DNA of 27,186 nucleotides from a virus. This document shows, one piece after another, positions 21,389-27,186 of this stretch. The notes below the pieces were generated by a model. The model worked only from the letters and a program-made list of their open reading frames with translations, searched no databases and was not told where the DNA came from. Made by a program: the position numbers and the translations under genes. The stretch spans positions 1 through 27,186 of the IMG/VR virus record IMGVR_UViG_3300000176_000967; one strand, 5' to 3'. How positions within the stretch are numbered: position 1 is the stretch's first letter; each line of letters begins with the position of its first letter.

Positions 21389-22036
21389 TTAGTAAGTCAT
21401 ATTATATTTACTCCACTTTCCATGAAATCCAAAAGGCACTATACCTTGTGTCTCAGGCATTTCAGCTTCATGTGAGAAGTATTTAGCCACATCAATTGGT
21501 GCAAAATTACAACCATGACTCTCAAAAATGTGTCTATTGTGAACAGAAAAAAATCCGTCCTCATTAAAATATCCAAAGTAAGACTTCCATTCTAAATTTA
21601 ATATTGAAGGCAATGATATTAGCTTTTTACTTCTGAAGGAAAATCCACCATTACCAACTCTAATTATGTTATTAAATGGATCTCTACAACTAAAACTGTC
21701 AGTTGGCATATCCCAAGGAGCACCTATATAATCATACTTAAAGAAGTCATCTCTCCATTGTGTTGGATTAATAACATATCCATCATCTTGAATAATCAAT
21801 AGATAGTCAGTTTCTATATACTTATGTAGTTCATAGACAATAAATTTATTATATTGTTCATAATCAAGATTATTAATTTTAATAGTCTTTACTTTATCAT
21901 CAAAAATATCTTGTGATGTAATTAACTTAGCATCATAAAAATCAATTCCAGACATTGATTTTTTAATAGCATTTAAAGTTTCAATAACTCTAACACAAGC
22001 TACTGAAACAATTGTTGTATTTTTTAAATCTACCAT
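21389..22036 (-). CDS. DUF5672 family protein, putative glycosyltransferase (second copy)
   Basis: The 215-aa product is a paralogue of the protein at 10120-10824. It shares TIVSVACVRVIETLNAIKKS, YNKFIVYELHKYIETDY, IQDDGYVINPTQWRDDFF, DYIGAPWD, VGNGGFSFRSKKL and APIDVAKYFSHEAE in the same order. The Asp pair in QDDG is closer to a GT-A DxD site than the QSDG of the other copy. The two differ most in the middle loop (TDSFSCRDPFNN versus CFYDRYGEP), where an acceptor or donor might bind. It lies two bases after the upstream methyltransferase gene and 44 bases before the fusion gene. Confidence 0.85.
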   Translation of the reverse strand: MVDLKNTTIVSVACVRVIETLNAIKKSMSGIDFYDAKLITSQDIFDDKVKTIKINNLDYEQYNKFIVYELHKYIETDYLLIIQDDGYVINPTQWRDDFFKYDYIGAPWDMPTDSFSCRDPFNNIIRVGNGGFSFRSKKLISLPSILNLEWKSYFGYFNEDGFFSVHNRHIFESHGCNFAPIDVAKYFSHEAEMPETQGIVPFGFHGKWSKYNMTY

Positions 22037-22037
22037 A

Positions 22038-22649
22038 TTATTTTATAATTTGAATATTACCATCATTATAGTAATTTATTAATCCTGTTCCCCAAGTGTG
22101 TCCTATATCAGTTATATCATATTTCTCAACATTAATAGAGTTCCACCATGTCTCCATCATTGGTGACCAAGGTAGATGTATATCATCACAAAGAACATAT
22201 CCTTTATAACCAATTCTTGTTAACATATCGGTAAACTTCCACTCTTGTGTAGCGTCATGTGCAATATCTAAAAATATAATTTTTGCAGAATTAATTACGT
22301 CACTTGACTCGTCATTTATATCCATCTTTTTAAATTCTAAATTTGGAAAATTTGCTGAAAATGGAAATTCCCAAATATGTTCGATATCGTATGATATAAT
22401 TTTGTTTTTAGGATTTTGTGATAAGGCGATAGCAGAATCACCCCAGTTAGTGCCAGCATCTATTATTACGATATCATCAAATAACATAGTTAAATAAGTT
22501 AGTAACTTATAGTGTTCTCCTCCTGAATTTGATCGTTTGTCAGAAAAGTGATGTGTGTCATCCAGAGGATTTGGATATCCTGGAAAATCATAGTTTTTCA
22601 TGTAGCTATGTGTGCTAATCTCACGTATTTTTTTATAATCAATAATCAT
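22038..22649 (-). CDS. Class I SAM-dependent methyltransferase-like protein
   Basis: The 203-aa product has a SAM-site-like motif IIDAGTNWGDSAIAL (residues 62-76), an acidic strand-2 end (ISYDIEH) and IIFLDIAHDATQEW after strand 4, the position where related small methyltransferases have Asp and His for metal. YVLCDDIHLPW follows strand 5. Rather than the usual Glu-x-Gly the motif reads Asp-Ala-Gly, which is tolerated in many members. The N-terminal 50 residues (FPGYPNPLDDTHHFSD...GGEHY) are probably the acceptor-side lid. A sugar O-methyltransferase role is inferred from the operon. Confidence 0.75.
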   Translation of the reverse strand: MIIDYKKIREISTHSYMKNYDFPGYPNPLDDTHHFSDKRSNSGGEHYKLLTYLTMLFDDIVIIDAGTNWGDSAIALSQNPKNKIISYDIEHIWEFPFSANFPNLEFKKMDINDESSDVINSAKIIFLDIAHDATQEWKFTDMLTRIGYKGYVLCDDIHLPWSPMMETWWNSINVEKYDITDIGHTWGTGLINYYNDGNIQIIK

Positions 22650-22667
22650 AAATTTATTTTATTTTTT

Positions 22668-23645
22668 TTAAAGTTGTGACTCAACCTCTTTTATTATTTT
22701 ATCATATAATATTTTTATATCTAATTTATCCATATCAAGTTTTAGTGCTTCTTTATATAAATGTTCATTATTATTTAATAATTCCTCAGTAACTTCATCG
22801 AAACTATCGACCATCAATACCGGGAAATCTTCAAATATTTTTTCTAAAAATTTAGATCGTATCACCACTGGAACTCTCCTCATGTATAAAACTTCCCAAT
22901 CACGATGACATTCACATCCAATTGCATTACCATCTGGACATATTACAAATTTGTGATCTTTAATTTCACGTAAATAATTAATATATTCATTCGGACTCTG
23001 ACCACCTGGACTCTTAATAGTAGCCCATGGTTTATTAAAAAAGTGTTGATTAATTTTTATCCTATTTGGATTGTGTCCTACATTATGATTCATATAAAGA
23101 AGTTTGGTAGGTTGATATTCGTTATTTATACTATTTAATAATATAGAATGTCTATCATCCCAGAACCATAATTTTCTTTGTATACCATAAGGAACTGGCT
23201 TAACTTTTCCACCGAATGATATCGCATTTGCTGCGTAAATTGAGATTACATTTTCAGGTATTTTGTCAAAAATCTCATCATCGATAGGAGTATCATCAAA
23301 ATATGAAAATATAACAAATTTCATATCTGTTAATTGTGAACATAATTTTAATAAATCATTTTGACTAAAATATTCCTTAACTACCTTATCTTTATAGTCT
23401 CTAGATTCTTTATTTACTAATTCAACCGCTGAATACTTAATCCCTGGTCTATTATACAATCTAATACTATCAATAAACAGTGTCATGTATGACTTTTTAC
23501 CAACAAGACTTCTATACTTGTTAATAAACTCATAATTATTGATATTAGCAGGTTTCATATATCCACCATAGAGTTCTAATCCCGCATGGTCACCAAATGA
23601 ATAGTCACAAATATCTCTTATATATGTTGGGTCTAATAAATACAT
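22668..23645 (-). CDS. Exostosin-like (GT47-type) glycosyltransferase
   Basis: The 325-aa product resembles exostosin-family GT-B transferases in its C-terminal half: HKFVICPDGNAIGCECHRDW (residues 231-250) followed by EVLYMRRVPVVIRS and, later, VLMVDSFDEVTEELL. This fits the family pattern in which 'F..cP.G.g.d.hR..Ea' precedes 'g.iPVii'. The His-Arg pair and the acidic residue after it normally contact the nucleotide sugar. The N-terminal half (SYMTLFIDSIRLYNRPG, then KFVIFSYFDDTPI) could form the first Rossmann-like domain. Known relatives act on heparan-type or pectic glycans; the substrate here is unknown. It lies three bases after the GT17 gene's stop. Confidence 0.65.
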   Translation of the reverse strand: MYLLDPTYIRDICDYSFGDHAGLELYGGYMKPANINNYEFINKYRSLVGKKSYMTLFIDSIRLYNRPGIKYSAVELVNKESRDYKDKVVKEYFSQNDLLKLCSQLTDMKFVIFSYFDDTPIDDEIFDKIPENVISIYAANAISFGGKVKPVPYGIQRKLWFWDDRHSILLNSINNEYQPTKLLYMNHNVGHNPNRIKINQHFFNKPWATIKSPGGQSPNEYINYLREIKDHKFVICPDGNAIGCECHRDWEVLYMRRVPVVIRSKFLEKIFEDFPVLMVDSFDEVTEELLNNNEHLYKEALKLDMDKLDIKILYDKIIKEVESQL

Positions 23646-23648
23646 TTT

Positions 23649-24554
23649 TTAAACTTTTTTTATTAAATATGGAAATTTATTTTTAATCAATTCTACCATT
23701 CTATCTGGACACTCACTCATATCTGTGATTTTCATATTCTCATAATAGAATTCCTGTATTGGATTGTGATAAGTGTTATTTCCTCTTCCGAATGGATCTT
23801 GATTTTGCTTCATTTTGAAGTCTATTTGGTTCAAAACCCACGGATTGTTGAATTCTTGATGTGAATAACTTATGATTTTATTTTTAACTCTCTCAGCACC
23901 ACCTACAAAACTGAAATGCCATCCAGCATCATATATAAAGTCATATCTCTTACTCTCATTTCTTAAATGTGTTAATGAAACATCCTTAATATCTTTATAT
24001 TCTACTACATAAGCACCATACCAATTTGTGTGAGCTACCACATTAACATAGTAGTAGTAACAATTTTGTAATAAACACTTTTTTGTAAGTCTGTTTTCCT
24101 TTATATTTTTTACAACTTCTGGGTTTGATATTTCATCTAAATCTGATACCATAATTAAATCATCGTCTTGACAATCTATTAATCCTAATTTAATATATTC
24201 TCTTTGTAAGTAATCTCTACAAAAGTTTGGCCATTTCTTTAAATCATTTTCATTTTCTTCTTTATCATAAATATCAGATATAAGATTATATTGTTGACTA
24301 TATTTGTCATCACTTTGTCTTTTCTTGAAATGTAAAATATCTTCAGGATATTCTTCTTTTATATGAATTATTTTATCCATATATTTTTCAAATAAGTGTT
24401 TATTCTCTTCAAAATAGTACGGTTTATCTAAATTAGAATGTGTCCTATTTGTTTCACTGATCACAAAGTAATCAACATAATCATACAAAGTATCTAGTCT
24501 AATTTCTAATACATCAAATTCATTAAAGAATTGAAAGCAATCATATATTTTCAT
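23649..24554 (-). CDS. GT17 family glycosyltransferase (beta-1,4-GlcNAc transferase-like)
   Basis: The 301-aa product matches GT17. The N-terminal MKIYDCFQFFNEFDVLEIRL and DYFVISETNRTHS are near-diagnostic, MVSDLDEISNP (Asp138-x-Asp140-Glu) supplies the metal-binding DxD site, and GWHFSFVGGAERVKNKI near residue 212 is the late family motif. Eukaryotic GT17 (MGAT3) adds bisecting GlcNAc to N-glycans; bacterial and giant-virus or phage members are common in glycan clusters, and their acceptors are mostly unknown. No membrane anchor is present, unlike MGAT3. It is full length and sits one base after the DUF3431-like gene's stop. Confidence 0.9.
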   Translation of the reverse strand: MKIYDCFQFFNEFDVLEIRLDTLYDYVDYFVISETNRTHSNLDKPYYFEENKHLFEKYMDKIIHIKEEYPEDILHFKKRQSDDKYSQQYNLISDIYDKEENENDLKKWPNFCRDYLQREYIKLGLIDCQDDDLIMVSDLDEISNPEVVKNIKENRLTKKCLLQNCYYYYVNVVAHTNWYGAYVVEYKDIKDVSLTHLRNESKRYDFIYDAGWHFSFVGGAERVKNKIISYSHQEFNNPWVLNQIDFKMKQNQDPFGRGNNTYHNPIQEFYYENMKITDMSECPDRMVELIKNKFPYLIKKV

Positions 24555-24555
24555 A

Positions 24556-25287
24556 TTAATTTATTAAATTTTTTATAGTATCGGCTACTTCAAAATTACA
24601 CATCCAAATAGTATAAAGAGCTCTTTCTATCATTTGTCCTTCCCCAGATACTCTGTGATGATCGGTAATGGTTCTAAGATTTTGATAAAATATCTTATCA
24701 TATTTTAGAATATGATCCTTTGGAACAACATAATTTCCACCAGGAGGAAACCTGACATATCTTGGTAACACAGGATCTTTAAAACAATATTTTAAAAAAT
24801 CATTATAGTTTCTAAAATATTTTGTTGGGTGTTTAGGATGATTTAAATACCAACTATCATTTATTTCCATCCAACCACCATCACATGAAAACATTGTATA
24901 ACCATTTAATAAAGCTGGATTATTAGCATGTTCTCTCCAGTCTTCTATAGTCGTAAATGTTTTATTGTTTATTACTCTATCAAAATATTCCTGACTCACA
25001 TGTCGACCAATAGTGTTGCCTTTTATGAATACAGTTACATCTGGTAAGTTATCATAATGGTCTATAATAAATGTCATATAATCACTTATATTATACCCAG
25101 TTGGTGATCCATTTGTTACATTATATTCTGGATACCTTTCTTTTAAATTAGAAGGAGGTAGCATTACGGACTCATCATTATCTATAAATCCACCATTCCA
25201 AGCTTTATCATATATCAAATGTGGATTGGGATAATTTTTGACCCAATCTAAGTCATTATTATAACTAGATATACAAAAAAAATTCAT
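24556..25287 (-). CDS. DUF3431-like protein (second copy, divergent)
   Basis: The 243-aa product has the same order of elements as the protein at 18086-18754. FFCISSYNNDLDWVKNYPN opens it, then HLIYDKAWNGG (for IVYNKG), ISDYMTFIIDHYDNLPDVTVFIKGN followed by His (for the family's IFLQG...H), and YVVPKDHILKYDKIFYQNL near residue 190. The QG is replaced by Lys-Gly, so this is a divergent member or a sister family. A glycan-transfer function is suspected only from context. The ATG overlaps the TGA of the GT11-like gene downstream of GT2. Confidence 0.65.
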   Translation of the reverse strand: MNFFCISSYNNDLDWVKNYPNPHLIYDKAWNGGFIDNDESVMLPPSNLKERYPEYNVTNGSPTGYNISDYMTFIIDHYDNLPDVTVFIKGNTIGRHVSQEYFDRVINNKTFTTIEDWREHANNPALLNGYTMFSCDGGWMEINDSWYLNHPKHPTKYFRNYNDFLKYCFKDPVLPRYVRFPPGGNYVVPKDHILKYDKIFYQNLRTITDHHRVSGEGQMIERALYTIWMCNFEVADTIKNLIN

Positions 25288-26213
25288 ATTAAATTATTAT
25301 TTTTATAGAATTCTAAAGCTTCTCTTTTACAAGTTTCGTAATCAAAAAGTTTTCCTTCCCTATCCATATAATGAAATTGACGAGAATATGAGTCTCCCAG
25401 TGACCAATATCCATTGCTAACATTATACCTACCAAAATATTTTGGACCTATTATCAAATTTGCTCTTTGATTTAACCAACCAGCCCACCAACTAAAACTT
25501 GAGTTTGTTATTATTAAATATTTTGATTTGTTAACCATATAAAAGTCAAATCCAATATCTATGTGGTAACAAGGAACACCAGGTATATAAGCATTTGCAC
25601 ATGGTGGATCATCTGTTATGATAATAAATTTCATATTTGGATTAATACTTCTCATATATGACATAGCATTTTTCCAGTATTCTGGATTTGGTATTAAATT
25701 CGGAACAGATCTAAATTCACCACCTCTAAAGTTAATAACACACATATTATCATCAAGTGATATACCCATTTGATCCATTTTTGATAAATATTGATTTTCA
25801 TAATCTTGATTAATAGAAAACCAATTTAAAATATCTTCTCTTCTTTCGACTAAATAATCTTCAGATTGTGATATGATATGCACCATTGTATTATCTTGGA
25901 TATTGAATACTTCTGGATCATACATATTAATACAACAAGAATCATCATTATAAACATGTGTTTTATTTTTATCAGAATATCTATGTTCAATACCTTCATA
26001 AATATTTAAACCATCTGGATATTTTCCGACTATGTTTAAACTTTTCCCATAATCTACATTCATAAAATACATTTGGTTAGCACCTCTGTAATAATCATGT
26101 GTTGGATGTGGAGGTATACCCCAGTCAAAACCCTTTTTTTCAGCAGTCAATCTAGCAATCACATAATTCCACATGTGATTACCAAGATTTCCTGTTAAAT
26201 TAGCTGTTATCAT
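25284..26213 (-). CDS. GT11-like fucosyltransferase, third and most divergent copy
   Basis: I prefer the ATG at 26213 (309 aa): it lies one base after the GT2 stop and gives MITANLTGNLGNHMWNYVIA, which lines up with the starts of the other two GT11 proteins; a start at 26222 adds three residues. GNLGNHMWNY stands in for GGLGNQMFQY. The donor motif HxRRxDY reads Asn-Phe-Arg-Gly-Gly-Glu-Phe (INFRGGEF), keeping only the first Arg, and SSFSWWAGWL is intact. It therefore keeps the GT11 fold but may not use GDP-fucose in the usual way. It is longer than the other copies, with extra residues around 60-100 and at the C-terminus. Confidence 0.82.
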   Translation of the reverse strand: MITANLTGNLGNHMWNYVIARLTAEKKGFDWGIPPHPTHDYYRGANQMYFMNVDYGKSLNIVGKYPDGLNIYEGIEHRYSDKNKTHVYNDDSCCINMYDPEVFNIQDNTMVHIISQSEDYLVERREDILNWFSINQDYENQYLSKMDQMGISLDDNMCVINFRGGEFRSVPNLIPNPEYWKNAMSYMRSINPNMKFIIITDDPPCANAYIPGVPCYHIDIGFDFYMVNKSKYLIITNSSFSWWAGWLNQRANLIIGPKYFGRYNVSNGYWSLGDSYSRQFHYMDREGKLFDYETCKREALEFYKNNNLI

Positions 26214-26214
26214 A

Positions 26215-26916
26215 TCATTCATTATATTTATTAACTACATATCTAAACTCTCTTAATTTTAGTTCTTCGGTTATAGTTGAACTAACTCTAGTAGAATTAT
26301 CTTCTCTATTTACAACAGTGATTGCATTGCAAATTCCTGGTAATCCATATTTATCAAATAACATCCTATAATAATCACAATCTACTAACCAATTTAAATT
26401 TTCATCAAATGGTATAACATTTTCATTTTTAAACATCAATACACTTGGTGAACTAATTGTGTTATTACCATATTGTATTTGTTCGTTATACACTGGATAA
26501 AATTCTCTGTAGAAATTATAACCATCAACAGTGTGACAACAAGCAGTAACCAACCAATAGATATTACTGTTTATGAAATTAAAAACCATAGTTTCTAGTG
26601 ATTTCTCATTAAATAAAAAATCATCTTGACATAGAGTTTTAATGATGTTTCCTTTAGCATTTCTTATAGCATTATTCATATTACTTGGAAACATACCTCG
26701 ATTATTTTCGTTGTAGATATGAGTTATATTCAATCTATCTTGCCAAGATTTACAAATATTTTCAACATCATTTGATACACTATGATCTGAAACTATCACT
26801 TCAAAATTTCTATAAGTTTGTATTGACATTTTATGAAAAGAAAAATTAAGAAACTCAGCTCCCTTTCCTTTCATCTCATAAGCTGGTATACAAATGCTAA
26901 CTAATGGATTTAACAT
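26215..26916 (-). CDS. GT2 family glycosyltransferase
   Basis: The 233-aa product is a GT-A enzyme: PLVSICIPAYEM at the N-terminus, FEVIVSDHS for the first nucleotide-binding Asp, NRGMFPSNMNNAIRNAKGNII, then CQDDFLF with Asp98-Asp99 as the metal-binding motif. A later NWLVDCDYYRMLFDKYG matches the family's acceptor-side Asp-x-Asp-x-x-x. It is complete, if slightly short for the family, and has no membrane helices, so it acts in the cytoplasm on a soluble or lipid-linked acceptor. Donor unknown. It starts one base after the end of the C-methyltransferase fragment at the right edge. Confidence 0.88.
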   Translation of the reverse strand: MLNPLVSICIPAYEMKGKGAEFLNFSFHKMSIQTYRNFEVIVSDHSVSNDVENICKSWQDRLNITHIYNENNRGMFPSNMNNAIRNAKGNIIKTLCQDDFLFNEKSLETMVFNFINSNIYWLVTACCHTVDGYNFYREFYPVYNEQIQYGNNTISSPSVLMFKNENVIPFDENLNWLVDCDYYRMLFDKYGLPGICNAITVVNREDNSTRVSSTITEELKLREFRYVVNKYNE

Positions 26917-26917
26917 A

Positions 26918-27186
26918 TTAATATATTTTAAATTCTGGTAAAAATGTTATAAACTTACCATTGAAATCAGAAAGACTTTCCATAATATAATCTGCAAAGT
27001 TATGAGTCAATATTATTAGATAATCTACGTGATTATTTTTTAAATAATCACGACTAACTATTTCTATTCCGGTTCCCGGCATAAATTTACCTTGCTTAAG
27101 GTCTGTATCATCGACTATAAAATCTATCTCATTATATGTTAATCCAATAGAATTTAAGAAAATACATCCTTTAGCAGCAGCTCCAA
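26918..27186 (-). CDS. C-terminal part of a second NDP-sugar C-methyltransferase (cut by window edge)
   Basis: The open frame runs off the right edge and ends at a TAA at 26920-26918, giving 88 residues. It reads GAAAKGCIFLNSIGL, then EIDFIVDDTDLKQGKFMPGT and DYLIILTHNFADYI. This lines up with the end of the fusion protein's third domain (YGSPAKATTALNYFGI, IDYTIEDNKLKVGK, VIIVLAWNFFEDI), the C-terminal Rossmann-like domain of TylCIII-type C-methyltransferases. AWNF is replaced by THNF. So the operon encodes at least two such enzymes. The N-terminal zinc and SAM domains lie outside the window. Confidence 0.8.
   Translation of the reverse strand, partial: GAAAKGCIFLNSIGLTYNEIDFIVDDTDLKQGKFMPGTGIEIVSRDYLKNNHVDYLIILTHNFADYIMESLSDFNGKFITFLPEFKIY

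Overview
The window reads as part of a large tailed (T4-like) bacteriophage genome, or a prophage-like fragment of one. It is very AT-rich and gene-dense, with many stop/start overlaps. It carries a T4 gp32-type single-stranded DNA-binding protein, virion-type genes including a likely tail-tube-fold protein, and no host housekeeping genes. Almost no start codon has a Shine-Dalgarno sequence; starts sit behind A/T-rich leaders, which fits a Bacteroidetes host. The host assignment is inference.

Left part (1-7487). An MmcB-like nuclease gene (minus strand) diverges from a plus-strand run: an unknown Lys-tailed protein, a 2H phosphoesterase related to anti-CBASS Acb1-type enzymes, and the gp32-like SSB with a leader hairpin and a clear terminator. 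Next come a gene-poor stretch, two unknown genes ending in a terminator, a second gene-poor stretch, a 614-aa probable virion protein and a tail-tube-like protein. The gene-poor stretches hold a family of hairpins with one fixed 7-nt loop (TCTTTAG) and three different but always self-complementary stems, and a 105-nt structured segment that is repeated at the left edge of the window.

Right part (7484-27186). This is one uninterrupted minus-strand block of sugar genes: GT10, GT11 (three copies), GT17, GT2, exostosin-like, DUF5672 (two) and DUF3431 (two) glycan-transfer-type proteins; SDR epimerases; a UDP-sugar dehydrogenase; a Gfo/Idh oxidoreductase; an FAD oxidoreductase; several methyltransferases; and an 871-aa epimerase-cupin-C-methyltransferase fusion. 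Together they could make and assemble a fucosylated, C-methylated, uronic-acid-type glycan. The target (virion, host surface or something else) is not visible here.

The main discovery is a fractured gene at 12527-15055. The nucleotide-sugar dehydrogenase is broken exactly before its catalytic cysteine by a split intein. The N-extein plus N-intein is one gene, the C-intein plus C-extein another, and a freestanding homing endonuclease gene lies between them. Trans-splicing would rebuild a dehydrogenase of about 414 aa with an intact GGGCHPRD active-site motif. A second anomaly is a methyltransferase gene (17483-18077) broken by a one-base frameshift that lies in, and perfects, a 13-bp palindrome.
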